A DNA stretch of 64,000 nt from Glycomyces arizonensis DSM 44726 (GCF_000482705.1 NZ_AXWO01000001.1:434001-498000), one strand, 5' to 3'; positions 30,213-39,366 are shown, counted from the stretch's first letter. Translations and numbers: made by a program. The notes: a model not told the origin generated them from the sequence alone.

Positions 30213-30234
30213 CATTGTCGGGTTTTCGACAATG
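30213..30234 (+). terminator. short hairpin after the LOG gene
   Basis: CATTGTCG (30213-30220) and CGACAATG (30227-30234) form a perfect 8-bp stem with a GGTTTT loop, 5 bp past the stop. It lacks a T-run after the stem, so it may be a weak terminator or a protein site. Confidence 0.45.
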
Positions 30235-30374
30235 TGACTGGGGTTCATCACCTTCTCGTCCCCCATTCGTTGGACTGTCCGGGACGGTGGCGTGGCCTCT
30301 CATGTTGTCGCATACTGGAGACGCCGCCCCGTCCTGGTCATGAACGGATAGAGAGATCAGGAAAGGGGGCCGAC

Positions 30375-31001
30375 ATGGGAGGTCTGACGATGGTGGCTGT
30401 CGAACCGGTAGAGCCGATAATCGAGGAGCGATCGGGGATCGATCCCGAAGACGACCGTCTCTGGGAGACCTGGGAGCACCTGAAGTTGCCGCCTGGCTCT
30501 CGCGCGGAAATTCTGCGAGGAGCGATCGTCGTGTCACCGAGCCCAATGAACTTGCATAACCTGTTGTTCGCGCTACTGGTTGAGCAGTTGGTGCCGAAAG
30601 CAAAGAAGCTTGGATGGGCCATCACCAACACCGAGTCGATCAGACTTCACAGCACCGGTGAGGCGGTGATTCCCGACTTGGTGGCGGCGCCCAAAAAAGC
30701 CCTCTACAGCGGCAAAGAGTGGCTGCTCAACGCCGATGAGGTGGAACTGGTCGTAGAGATCACCTCGGCTTCCACGCGAGACCGCGACCTTACTTGGAAG
30801 TTGGAAAGTTATGGGAAAGCGCAGATCCCGATCTATGTGATAGTGGACCGCCTTGACGGCGACGGCACTGTCACCGTGTACCACGAACCAGACGGCGACG
30901 GTAAGTACAAGCTGCACCAGACAGTCGGGTTCGGAACCAAATTGTGGCTGCCCGAACCATTCGACATCGAAATCGACACTTCCGAGTTCACTGAGGAATA
31001 G
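30375..31001 (+). CDS. Uma2 family (DUF820) putative restriction endonuclease-fold protein
   Basis: The 208-residue protein has the PD-(D/E)XK-like layout of the Uma2/DUF820 family: PDLVAAPK, then VELVVEITSAST and WKLESYGKAQIPIYVIVD. The family is abundant in some actinomycetes, cyanobacteria and Chloroflexi, with unclear roles. Base and codon use is visibly less GC-rich than in neighbouring genes, and it interrupts the dapE-LOG-folP2 order, which suggests transfer. The ATG at 30375 has a GAAAGGGGG tract upstream. Confidence 0.85.
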   Translation: MGGLTMVAVEPVEPIIEERSGIDPEDDRLWETWEHLKLPPGSRAEILRGAIVVSPSPMNLHNLLFALLVEQLVPKAKKLGWAITNTESIRLHSTGEAVIPDLVAAPKKALYSGKEWLLNADEVELVVEITSASTRDRDLTWKLESYGKAQIPIYVIVDRLDGDGTVTVYHEPDGDGKYKLHQTVGFGTKLWLPEPFDIEIDTSEFTEE

Positions 31002-31022
31002 TTCGGCCACACAGGTCTTACT

Positions 31023-31063
31023 CGAGGGCTGGTCCAGCCGCTTCGCGGCTGGACCAGCCCTCG
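31023..31063. terminator. strong hairpin between Uma2 gene and folP2
   Basis: A perfect 19-bp stem (31023-31041 with 31045-31063) with a TTC loop lies between the convergent stops at 31001 and 31117. It can end transcription from both sides. Confidence 0.85.
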
Positions 31064-31116
31064 GATGTTCGGCAGTGTGGGAGCAGGGAGGCGGACGGTT
31101 CCCGACCCCGCTCGCC

Positions 31117-31980
31117 TCACAGGCTCCTGTGCGGGTTCGTCGGGGGGCGGTGGCCCTTGACGGAGGCGACCATGTCGAGGACCTCGCGGGTGGCGGCCAC
31201 GTCGTGGGCGCGGAAGACGCGGGCGCCCAGCCAGGCCGAGACCGCCGTGGCCGCGAGGGTGCCGTTCAGGCGCCGGTCCACCGGCAGGTCGAGGGTCTCG
31301 CCGACGAAGTCCTTGCGGGACAGGGCGACGAGGGTCGGCCAGCCGGTGCCGGTCAGCTCGTCGAGGCGTCGGGTCAGTTCGAGGGAGTGGTAGGTGGTCT
31401 TGCCGAAGTCGTGGGTGGGGTCGATGAGGATCCCGTCGGCGCGGACGCCCGCGTCCACGGCCGCATCGGCGCGGGCCACCAGTTCGGCCCGCACTTCGGC
31501 GACGACGTCGCCGTAGGCCGCCTTGGCGGCGACCGTCCGCGGCTCCAGCCCGCCGGTGTGTGAGCAGACGAGCCCGGCGCCGGTGTCGGCGGCGACCTTG
31601 ACCACGCCTGCGTCCCAGCCCGCCCAGGTGTCGTTGATGAGCTCGGCTCCGGCCCCGACGGCCTCGCGGGCCACCTCGCCGCGCCACGTGTCGACGGAGA
31701 CGACCAGCTCGGGGTGGGCGTCGTGGACCGCGGCGACGAACGGCACGACCCGCTCGATCTCCTCGGCGACGGTCACCTCGGGCCCGTCCCCGGCCTTGAC
31801 GCCGCCGATGTCGACGATGTCGGCGCCGCTCGCCACCGCGTTCGCGACGGCGGCCAGGGCCGCCTCGAACTCGAAGGTGGCCCCGGCATCGTAGAAGGAG
31901 TCGGGGGTGCGGTTCACGATGGCCATGACCGCGTAGTCGCCCTCACCGAACGTCCTTCTCCCCAGTTTCAACGCACGCAT
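31117..31980 (-). CDS. folP2: dihydropteroate-synthase-like protein, FolP2 type
   Basis: The 287-residue TIM barrel resembles dihydropteroate synthase but belongs to the actinobacterial FolP2 type. The opening motif is MAIVNRTPDSFYD where true DHPS has NVTPDSFSD, and VDIGGVKAGDGP replaces the usual GGESTRPG. Other core motifs (LINDTWAG, ALSRKDFVGE, VFRAHDV) are present. FolP2 follows the LOG and fadD6 genes in M. tuberculosis (Rv1205-Rv1207), and mycobacterial FolP2 has been reported to lack DHPS activity. Its real reaction is unknown. No other folate gene is adjacent. Confidence 0.85.
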   Translation of the reverse strand: MRALKLGRRTFGEGDYAVMAIVNRTPDSFYDAGATFEFEAALAAVANAVASGADIVDIGGVKAGDGPEVTVAEEIERVVPFVAAVHDAHPELVVSVDTWRGEVAREAVGAGAELINDTWAGWDAGVVKVAADTGAGLVCSHTGGLEPRTVAAKAAYGDVVAEVRAELVARADAAVDAGVRADGILIDPTHDFGKTTYHSLELTRRLDELTGTGWPTLVALSRKDFVGETLDLPVDRRLNGTLAATAVSAWLGARVFRAHDVAATREVLDMVASVKGHRPPTNPHRSL

Positions 31981-32029
31981 TCGTCTATGCTGTCAGCCGC
32001 GCCCGATTCCCGCCAATGAAGGAGCCCCG

Positions 32030-33289
32030 ATGCCTCGGTTCGACCGGTCGCACACCGATGACCTCGCCGAATTCATCCGGCTGTCGCCCACGCCGTACCA
32101 CGCCTGCGCCGTCGCGGGGGCCAGGCTGGAGGCCGCCGGATTCCGGCAGTTGCGCGAGACCGACGCGTGGCCGGGCGAGAGCGGCGGCTACTACGTCGTG
32201 CGCGACGGCTCGATCGTCGCCTGGCGCCAGGACGGGGAGGTGGACGCCTTCCGCGTCTTCGGCGCGCACACCGACACCCCGACGTTGAAGGTCAAGCCCC
32301 GGCCGGACACCGGCTCGGGCGGCTGGAAGCAGGTGGCGTGCGAGGTCTACGGCGGCGTCCAGCGCGACGCCTGGCTCGACCGGGACCTCGGCGTGGCCGG
32401 GCGGCTGGTCATGCGCGACGGCTCGCACGTGCTCGCCCACGTCGACCGGCCGGTGCTGCGCATCCCGAGGCTCGCGATCCACCTCGACCGGAAGGTCAAC
32501 GAGGAGGGCCAGAAGGTCAATGCGCAGACGCAGTTCACGCCCGTGTGGGGGCTCGGCGAGCCGCGCGAGGGCGAGTTCCTGGAGTTCGTCGCCGCCGAGG
32601 CGGGGGTCGACGCGGCCGACGTCCTCGGGTTCGACCTGTTCACCGCGGCCTGCGACCGGCCCTCCTACCTCGGCAAGGACGGCGAGCTGTTCGCCGCCTG
32701 GCGCCTGGACAACCTGCTGAGCACGCACGCCGGGCTCGCCGCGCTCATCGCCGCCGAGGACGCCGCCGAGACCCCGGTGCTCGTCGCCTTCAACTACGAG
32801 GAGACCGGCTCGATGACCTACGCGGCCGCGCAGAGCCCGTTCCTGGAGAGCGTGCTGCGCCGCGTCGCGGGCGGCGGCTTCGAGCGCTTCGCACGGATCA
32901 CGGCCGCCTCGCGGATGATGTCGGCCGACACCGGCAACGCCCTGCACCCCAACTACGCCGAGAAGCACGAGCCGGGCCACCACCCGATGCCCAACGGCGG
33001 CCCGATGATCAAGGTGAGCGCGAACCAGCGCTACGCCACCGGCGCCGAGGAGCAGGCCGTGTTCGTCAAGGCCGCCGAGCACGCCGGAATCCCCTGGCAG
33101 CACTACGTCAACCGCAACGACATCCCCGGCGGCACCACGATCGGGCCGCTCTCGGGCGCCCAGCTGGGAGTGCTGACTGTGGACGTCGGGGCGCCGATCC
33201 TGTCGATGCACTCATCGCGGGAGCTGTGCGGCGCCGACGACCCGGCCTACCTGGCGGACCTGGCGCTCGGCCACTACACGTGCCCCTGA
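32030..33289 (+). CDS. M18 family aminopeptidase
   Basis: This cytoplasmic zinc aminopeptidase (419 residues, normal length) trims acidic or neutral N-terminal residues. Zinc and catalytic sites are seen in FGAHTDTPTL, RLDNLLSTHAG, NYEETGS, SADTGNALHPNY and the last ligand in MHSSREL. The ATG has AAGGAG 6 nt upstream. It is divergent from folP2 with 49 bp between the starts. Confidence 0.94.
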   Translation: MPRFDRSHTDDLAEFIRLSPTPYHACAVAGARLEAAGFRQLRETDAWPGESGGYYVVRDGSIVAWRQDGEVDAFRVFGAHTDTPTLKVKPRPDTGSGGWKQVACEVYGGVQRDAWLDRDLGVAGRLVMRDGSHVLAHVDRPVLRIPRLAIHLDRKVNEEGQKVNAQTQFTPVWGLGEPREGEFLEFVAAEAGVDAADVLGFDLFTAACDRPSYLGKDGELFAAWRLDNLLSTHAGLAALIAAEDAAETPVLVAFNYEETGSMTYAAAQSPFLESVLRRVAGGGFERFARITAASRMMSADTGNALHPNYAEKHEPGHHPMPNGGPMIKVSANQRYATGAEEQAVFVKAAEHAGIPWQHYVNRNDIPGGTTIGPLSGAQLGVLTVDVGAPILSMHSSRELCGADDPAYLADLALGHYTCP

Positions 33290-33380
33290 CTCCCCGTGGA
33301 CGGCCCGGCACTCGGTCACCACACGGGTGAGCCGCTCCCGGTAAGGTGAGTCGCATCCGTGCGACCCCCGGGAGGCAGTG

Positions 33381-35885
33381 TTGAGTTGGCGGACCGAATT
33401 GGAGCGTGCGGCGCAGGCGCTGCGCGACGTGGCCGGGTCCGCTGACCGCGCCGAACGCCTACTGGCCGAAGAGGAGTCGCACCTGACGGTCACCGACACG
33501 ACGCGGCGGCGCCGCGAGCTGTCGGCCAGACTGCGCGAGGCCGCCGAGGCGGCCACCGGCGGCTGGCTCGGGGCGGAGCTCCACACCGTCGCGAACAGCA
33601 CTCCGGTGTGGACGGACGAGCCCGCTTCGGGCGCAGTGCGACTCGGCACCGCCGAACTCGACGGCGACCCGGCCTTCCCCGCACTGGTCGACCTGCTCGG
33701 CCGCGGCCACCTCGCCGTCGACGCCGACGCCGCCGATCCCCGCGTCGCCGGGCTCCTCCAGAGCCTCCTGGTGCGCCTGGTGGCGGCCTACCCGGGCCTG
33801 GAGGTCAGCCTCGTCGACGGCGTCACGCTCGGCCAGGTCTTCGCCGCCGCCACACCGCTGGTCGACGCCGGGCTCGCCGAACCGGTCGCCACCGACCACC
33901 TCGCGCTCGGCCGGGTCCTCACCACCGCCGAGAAGCGCCTCCAGGAGATCCGCGACATCGCCGCGCGCGGCCAGTCGATCGCGAACCGGCCCTTCCACCT
34001 CATCGTGGTCGCCGGGATGCCCCCGCAGGTCGGCAGGAGCCTGCGCGAGCGCCTCGCCGCCCTCGCCCACGCGGGCCCGGCCGCCCGCACCCACCTGGTG
34101 CTGTGCGGCTGGCGCGCCGGACTCCAGGGCGAGACGCTCCCCGCGCTCGAACACGCCGTGCACCTGACGTGCACCGACGAGGTCCGGCTCGGCGAGCTGC
34201 CGCTGCCGGTCCGCCTCGACCAGACGCCGTCGCCGAGCCTGACGCGGGCCGTGTTCGACGCGCGCGCCGACCAGCGCCGGGCGGCCTCGACCCTCACCGT
34301 CGCCGACATCGTGCCGGAGGAGATCTGGACCGCGTCGAGCCGGGCGGGCCTGACCACCGTCATCGGGCGCGACCCCGGCGGCGACGTCACCGTCTCCTTC
34401 GACGACGCCACGCCGCACTGGCTCATCGGCGGGCGTACCGGCGGCGGCAAGACCGTGTTCCTGCTCGACGTGCTCTACGGCCTGGCCACCCGCTACTCCC
34501 CCGACGAGCTGGAGCTGTACCTGCTCGACTTCAAGGAGGGCGTCTCGTTCACCGAGTTCACGCCCTCGGCGATCGACGAGTCGTGGATCCCGCATGTCAG
34601 AGCGGTCGGCGTCGAGTCCGACCGCGAGTACGGCGTCGCGGTGCTCGGCGCGCTGCGCACCGAGCTGTCCCGGCGCGCCGGGCTCATGAAGCGGGCCGGG
34701 GCCACCCGCCTGGCGCGGCTGCGCGAGCTGCGCCCGGACGTGCCCCTGCCGCGCATCGTCGCCGTCGTCGACGAGTTCCACGTCCTGTTCTCCGGCAACG
34801 ACCGCCTCGCGCGCGAGGCGGTGGCGCACCTGGAGGAACTGGCCCGCAAGGGCCGCTCCTACGGCGTCCACCTGGTGCTCGCCTCGCAGACGATCTCCGG
34901 CATCGAGGCGCTGTACGCCAAGAAGGACTCGATCTTCGGGCAGTTCCCGCTGCGCGTGGCGCTGCCGGGCGCCAGGCACTTGTTGGCCGACGACAACGAC
35001 GCCGCCGAGTCCCTCACCGTCGGCCACGCCGTCGTCAACGATTCCGGCGGCACCAAGGGCCGCAACCGGACCCTGGCCTTCCCCGACGCCTCCTCGGCCG
35101 AGCCGCTCCTGGCCGCGCTGCGCCGGAGCCTGTGGGAGCGGCGCGAGTCCGACGTCCAGCCGGTCGTCTTCCGCGGCTTCGACGAGCAGCACCTGGCCGA
35201 CGACCCGAGCTATGCGGCCCTGAAGCCGAACCCGACGCCGCGGGCGCTGCTCGGCCGGGCCGTGGACGTGCACGTCTCGACCGTCGGCTACCACTTCGAC
35301 CGCAGCCCCGGGCGCCACCTGGCGGTCTTGGGCACCTCGCCGGTCGCCGCCGACGTCCTGGCCGCCGCCGCGGCCTCCCTGGGGCGCCAGCACGAGCCCG
35401 GGAGCGTGGAGTTCCGGATCGCGGCCACGGCCGCCGGGGCCGAGGACGTCGCCGCCGCGGCGCTGGCGGCCCTGGAGGCGGGCGGGCACCGCTGCCGCAG
35501 TCTCGCGCCCGGCGAGATCCTCGCCGACCGCACCGGACCGGCCTACGTCGTGTGGTTCGGCGCCGACGGGGCCGACGGCTCGCCGCCCGCGCTGCGCGAG
35601 CTCCTGCTGCACGGCCCGGCCGAGGGCCTGCACCTGCTCGGCTGGTGGCGCGGGGCCAGGCGCTTCCTCGACGACATCGGCGGCGCGGCGAACCGCGAGC
35701 ACTGCGCGGGATTGGTGGCGCTCAACGTCGCCGCCTCGGACCTGGGCGCGGTCACCGGCGACCCGAACATCGGCTGGGACCCGCGCGCGAACCGCTGCCT
35801 GGTCATCGACCGGCACGCGGGCACCGAGCGGCTCGCGGTGCCGTACGTCAGGCCCGGCCGCCTCGACGAGTACGGGACGGCATGA
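33381..35885 (+). CDS. FtsK/SpoIIIE-type ATPase with degenerate flanking domains
   Basis: The protein of about 834 residues has one intact FtsK/SpoIIIE motor: Walker A GGRTGGGKT near residue 351-359 and Walker B IVAVVDEF near 460-467. A region before it (GRGHLAVDAD, near 108-117) and one after it (GRHLAVLGTSPVAADV, near 644) resemble FtsK/EccC ATPase cores without P-loops, so the layout recalls triple-ATPase EccC proteins with only the middle unit active. There is no membrane helix, unlike FtsK and EccC. TTG 33381 has GGAGG 5 nt upstream; GTG 33378 is too close to it. ATGA couples it to the next gene. Confidence 0.8.
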   Translation: MSWRTELERAAQALRDVAGSADRAERLLAEEESHLTVTDTTRRRRELSARLREAAEAATGGWLGAELHTVANSTPVWTDEPASGAVRLGTAELDGDPAFPALVDLLGRGHLAVDADAADPRVAGLLQSLLVRLVAAYPGLEVSLVDGVTLGQVFAAATPLVDAGLAEPVATDHLALGRVLTTAEKRLQEIRDIAARGQSIANRPFHLIVVAGMPPQVGRSLRERLAALAHAGPAARTHLVLCGWRAGLQGETLPALEHAVHLTCTDEVRLGELPLPVRLDQTPSPSLTRAVFDARADQRRAASTLTVADIVPEEIWTASSRAGLTTVIGRDPGGDVTVSFDDATPHWLIGGRTGGGKTVFLLDVLYGLATRYSPDELELYLLDFKEGVSFTEFTPSAIDESWIPHVRAVGVESDREYGVAVLGALRTELSRRAGLMKRAGATRLARLRELRPDVPLPRIVAVVDEFHVLFSGNDRLAREAVAHLEELARKGRSYGVHLVLASQTISGIEALYAKKDSIFGQFPLRVALPGARHLLADDNDAAESLTVGHAVVNDSGGTKGRNRTLAFPDASSAEPLLAALRRSLWERRESDVQPVVFRGFDEQHLADDPSYAALKPNPTPRALLGRAVDVHVSTVGYHFDRSPGRHLAVLGTSPVAADVLAAAAASLGRQHEPGSVEFRIAATAAGAEDVAAAALAALEAGGHRCRSLAPGEILADRTGPAYVVWFGADGADGSPPALRELLLHGPAEGLHLLGWWRGARRFLDDIGGAANREHCAGLVALNVAASDLGAVTGDPNIGWDPRANRCLVIDRHAGTERLAVPYVRPGRLDEYGTA

Positions 35886-36526
35886 TGAACGCGCTGCACG
35901 CCTACAACGACCTCGTCCACGAGCTGGCGAAGCTGGACGCCGACACCGCGGCGGGCGCCGAGCGGGGCCGCAAGCGGCTCGCGCGGCGGCGCCAGGCCCT
36001 GGAGGCGCTGCGCACCGACCTCGACGAGGAGGTCGCCTCGCTCGCCGAGGGCTGCGCGGCGCTGCGGCGCCCGGTCCCCGACCTCGCGCCTTCCCCGGCG
36101 CCGGATGAGGGCGCCGACGTCGAGACCGTCCTGCGCGACGCGCGGGTGCGGCTGCGCGAGGCCGGCGACGCCCGCCTGGCGACGATGCGGGCGGCGCAGC
36201 GGCCCACGTTCCTGCCGCGCGCCCACCACGTCGTGCGCGAGCTCATCATCTACGGCGGCGTCATGGCCGCCTGCCTGCTCGCCCAGGTGGTCTGGCTGCG
36301 CGCCACCGGCGGCGGGGACTCGTCGTGGTGGGTCGCGTTCCTGCCGCCCGTCCTGGCCGCTCTGGTGGGATATCTGCTGGTGGGGTCGGCCAACCGGCCC
36401 CGCGTGCCGATGGTCGACCGGGCCGGGAAACCGATCAAGCCGGTCGTGCCCCGCAACCCGCGTCTCGGCGTGACGCTCGCGGTCGTCACAATGGCGCTGT
36501 TCGCCTATGTCGCGTTCTTCGCGTAG
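35882..36526 (+). CDS. coiled-coil membrane protein of the FtsK-like operon
   Basis: This 214-residue protein has an N-terminal helical, charged region (1-105) likely to form a coiled coil and three membrane helices (about 121-139, 149-167 and 196-213). It overlaps the ATPase gene by ATGA, so it is a good candidate for the membrane anchor of that soluble ATPase. A second ATG at 35885 would shorten it by one residue. I recognise no family. Confidence 0.75.
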   Translation: MMNALHAYNDLVHELAKLDADTAAGAERGRKRLARRRQALEALRTDLDEEVASLAEGCAALRRPVPDLAPSPAPDEGADVETVLRDARVRLREAGDARLATMRAAQRPTFLPRAHHVVRELIIYGGVMAACLLAQVVWLRATGGGDSSWWVAFLPPVLAALVGYLLVGSANRPRVPMVDRAGKPIKPVVPRNPRLGVTLAVVTMALFAYVAFFA

Positions 36527-36543
36527 AGCCTTTGGAGGATCCT

Positions 36544-36903
36544 GTGAGCTTGGTGCTGCCGGTCGTGGTCGCGGCCATCGGCGTGTGGATCGCCTTCTCG
36601 ATCGTCGTCTGGGCCACCGGCCAGGACGGCCTGCGGGACAACAGCCCCGAGGATGCGCCCGCGGGCCTGGGCGAGGAGGGGCCGGTGACCGAGTCGGGCG
36701 TGGGCGCGCTGCGCTTCGACACGGGCCTGCGCGGCTACCGCACCGCCCAGGTGGACGCGGCGATGAACCGCCTCGCCTGGGAGATCGGGCGCCGCGACGA
36801 GCGGCTCGCGGAGCTGGAGAAGGAGCTGGCCGGCGTCGAGCGTCCCGGTGCCGGTCTCGACGCGATCGAGGCCGCGCCCGAAGACGCCGAAGCCGAGCAG
36901 TGA
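36544..36903 (+). CDS. membrane-anchored protein with DivIVA-like motif
   Basis: The 119-residue protein starts with a membrane helix (about 4-24) and continues with a short linker and a DivIVA-domain-like motif, FDTGLRGYRTAQVDAAMNRLAWEIGRRDERL (about 58-88), followed by a heptad-like helix. In DivIVA/Wag31 this motif opens the coiled coil that marks curved membrane and growing poles. GTG 36544 has GGAGG 6 nt upstream. It lies 17 bp after the coiled-coil membrane gene, in the FtsK-like operon. Confidence 0.75.
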   Translation: MSLVLPVVVAAIGVWIAFSIVVWATGQDGLRDNSPEDAPAGLGEEGPVTESGVGALRFDTGLRGYRTAQVDAAMNRLAWEIGRRDERLAELEKELAGVERPGAGLDAIEAAPEDAEAEQ

Positions 36904-36965
36904 GGCACGGCGCGCGGGCCGAGGTACGGCGCCGGTGCCGCGGCGCGACGTGATGGGATTGGACG

Positions 36966-37478
36966 ATGCGTTACTGGCTGCTGGTGCTGAACGAGGACGA
37001 CTTCACCGAGCAACAGGCCTATGAGGCCGACTCGGTGAAGCCCGTCGCGGACGTCCCCGCGGGCGCCGCGGACGGCGACGAGGTCGCCCTGGCAGGGCCG
37101 GGCGGGGTCTTCGCGCTGGGCGAGGTCGACGGCGGGGCCGTCGCCTACCGCCGCCGCTTCGATGAGCCGTCGGCGCCGGCCGTGTTCGCCGAGGCGGCCG
37201 ACGGGTCGGCCGAGGAGGGCTGGAGCGCGCTGGACCCGCAGGCGTGGGAGGTGCTGGTCGGCGCCCTGCCGACGGCCGAGCGCCGCAGCGACTGGCTGGT
37301 GGCGCTCTCGATCCCGGTGGAGGCGGCCGACCGGGCCGAGGCCGTGCGCCTGTTCTGGTCCTACGTGCGCTCGCTGGGCCCGACCGAGCTGCCGACGTTC
37401 GTCGCCCCGTACGGCCGCGAGATCGAGGGCACCGCGTTCCTCCTCGGTGCCGAGCACGAACAGGATCCCGAGGATTAA
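36966..37478 (+). CDS. hypothetical protein, possible PUA/EVE-like fold
   Basis: The 170-residue soluble protein is acidic. The opening MRYWLLVLNEDDF and the later FALGEVDGGAVAYRRRF faintly recall PUA-like (EVE/ASCH) modules, but the match is by eye and weak. It lies 62 bp after the DivIVA-motif gene on the same strand and could be the last gene of that operon. No membrane segment or signal peptide is present. Confidence 0.55.
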   Translation: MRYWLLVLNEDDFTEQQAYEADSVKPVADVPAGAADGDEVALAGPGGVFALGEVDGGAVAYRRRFDEPSAPAVFAEAADGSAEEGWSALDPQAWEVLVGALPTAERRSDWLVALSIPVEAADRAEAVRLFWSYVRSLGPTELPTFVAPYGREIEGTAFLLGAEHEQDPED

Positions 37479-37650
37479 CCCCGCTATCCAGGGACGATTC
37501 CGTAAGTGCGGTTTGACCCTTATGGGCGATTTCTCCGGAACTTTGTCACATACTCGGAGGGGCGAGTTGGCTCTCGCCCATGTCATCGGGGAAACTTGAT
37601 CTAGCAACGTCGAGTCGCAACCTGCGACATTGGATCGAGGGGAGACGAAT

Positions 37651-37818
37651 ATGGCGGCCATGAAGCCGCGGACCGGTGATGGCCCGCTGGAAGTGACGCA
37701 AGAGGGCCGCGGAGTCATCATGCGGGTCCCGCTGGAAGGCGGGGGCCGGCTCGTGGTCGAAATGACTCCGGAGGAAGCCGAGACGCTCAACAAAGAGCTC
37801 CAAGGGGCCCTCGAGTAG
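37651..37818 (+). CDS. DUF3117 small conserved protein
   Basis: This 55-residue protein matches the small actinobacterial DUF3117 family (M. tuberculosis Rv1211). The conserved body is MKPRTGDGPLEVTQEGRG followed by MRVPLEGGGRLVVEMTPEEA. The function is unknown. ATG 37651 has GGGGAG 6 nt upstream. The 172-bp gap before it is somewhat richer in AT and probably holds its promoter. A strong terminator follows, so it is likely transcribed alone. Confidence 0.88.
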   Translation: MAAMKPRTGDGPLEVTQEGRGVIMRVPLEGGGRLVVEMTPEEAETLNKELQGALE

Positions 37819-37867
37819 TCAGCGCCAAGCACCCCATGGCGGTCACCCCGCCGCCGATATCGACACT

Positions 37868-37905
37868 GAAGGCTCGCCTCGGACCGGCGTCCGAGGCGAG
37901 CCTTC
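37868..37905 (+). terminator. strong hairpin after the DUF3117 gene
   Basis: A perfect 17-bp stem (37868-37884 with 37889-37905) closes a CGGC loop 49 bp past the stop, followed by GTCG. It separates DUF3117 from htrA. Confidence 0.8.
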
Positions 37906-38088
37906 GTCGCGCGCCGCCCTGCCGCCCCCGGCGCTCGGGCGGGCGGGCGTCACGCCGATGAGGATCCGTGTGCCATTCTTGCGCGCGTGGGCGACAATGG
38001 GACCAATGGAACGGACCCCTAACGGCGCAGGCCGGTCCACCGCTCCGCCGACATCGACGAGAACGCCGTACCCACGAGGGGACAACGC

Positions 38089-39366
38089 ATGAGCTACGGC
38101 ACCGACCAGCCCCACGCCGCCATCGGCGCCCCGCCGACGGCACCGCAGTCGGCATCACAGTCGGCCGCGCCGCAGCACTCGGCCTGGTGGAACCCGGACG
38201 CTCCCGCCGACCCGTGGCGCGACCCCGGCAGCCACGCCGTCATCCAGACCCACCCGGTCCCGGCCGCGCCCGCGATCGAGCCGCTCGCGCCACGCCCGCA
38301 GGCCCCGCAGCGCGTCGGCCTCGGCCTGGTCGTCGCCGTCTCGGCGGTCGTGGCGCTCGTCGCCGGGACCCTCGGGGCCGCGATCGGCATCTGGGCCACC
38401 CGCTCGGACTCCCTCGGCGGCACCATCACCGGCGCCGAGCCGGACGTCGACCGCGACCCGGACTCGGTGGCCGGGGTCGTCGCGAGCATCATGCCCTCGG
38501 TGGTCACGGTGCTCACCGCGGGCGGCGGCAACGGCTCGGGCTTCGTCGTCAGCGACGACGGCTACATCATGACCAACCACCACGTCGTCGTCGGCGGCGG
38601 CAGCGAGCCCGCCGAGCAGCTCCAGGTGATCTTCAACGACGGCGAGATCGTCACCGCCGACGTCATCGGCTCCGACCCCGACTCGGACGTCGCCGTCCTG
38701 AAGATCGACAGCGACGAGGACCACCCGGCGATGGTCCTGGCCGACTCCGACCAGATGGCGGTGGGCGACCCGGTGCTCGCGATCGGCGCGCCGCTCGGGC
38801 TGTCCTCGACCGTCACCGAGGGGATCGTCTCGGCGATCGACCGGCCGGTCCTGACGCAGAACTCCTCGGGCGAGGTCGAGGCGGTCATGGCCGCGATCCA
38901 GACCGACGCGGCGATCAACCCCGGCAACTCCGGCGGGCCGCTCACCGACATCGGCGGGCAGGTCATCGGCATCAACACGGCGATCGCCTCGACCGCCGCC
39001 GAGGGCGAGCAGGCCGGGAACATCGGCATCGGCTTCGCCATCCCGATCAACCAGGCCAAACGCATCGCCGACGAGATCATCGAGACCGGTTCGGCCTCGC
39101 ACTCGGTGATCGGCGCCGAGCTGGGCGAGTCGGACCTGGGCGTCGGGGTGACCTTGAGCCGGATCCTGCCCGACTCCCCCGCCGAGCAGGCCGGGCTCCA
39201 GGACGGGGACGTGCTGACCAGCTTCGACGGCCAGACCGTCACCGAGAACACCGAGCTGGTCGCCCTCATCCGCAAGCTCGCGCCGGGCACCACGGTGACC
39301 GTGGTCTACGAGCGCGACGGGCAGGAGGACAGCGCCCAGGTGACGCTGGGGGCCGCGAGCGACTGA
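38089..39366 (+). CDS. htrA: membrane-anchored HtrA/DegP-like serine protease with PDZ domain
   Basis: This 425-residue S1C protease degrades damaged proteins outside the membrane. A proline-rich cytoplasmic tail (1-74) is followed by one membrane helix (about 76-101), a trypsin-like domain with H165 (TNHHV), D200 (DSDVAVLKI) and S281 (NPGNSGGPL), and a C-terminal PDZ domain with PDSPAEQAGLQDGDV. In M. tuberculosis htrA and tatB are adjacent, as here, but with sigE-rseA upstream; those are missing at this locus. Confidence 0.94.
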   Translation: MSYGTDQPHAAIGAPPTAPQSASQSAAPQHSAWWNPDAPADPWRDPGSHAVIQTHPVPAAPAIEPLAPRPQAPQRVGLGLVVAVSAVVALVAGTLGAAIGIWATRSDSLGGTITGAEPDVDRDPDSVAGVVASIMPSVVTVLTAGGGNGSGFVVSDDGYIMTNHHVVVGGGSEPAEQLQVIFNDGEIVTADVIGSDPDSDVAVLKIDSDEDHPAMVLADSDQMAVGDPVLAIGAPLGLSSTVTEGIVSAIDRPVLTQNSSGEVEAVMAAIQTDAAINPGNSGGPLTDIGGQVIGINTAIASTAAEGEQAGNIGIGFAIPINQAKRIADEIIETGSASHSVIGAELGESDLGVGVTLSRILPDSPAEQAGLQDGDVLTSFDGQTVTENTELVALIRKLAPGTTVTVVYERDGQEDSAQVTLGAASD

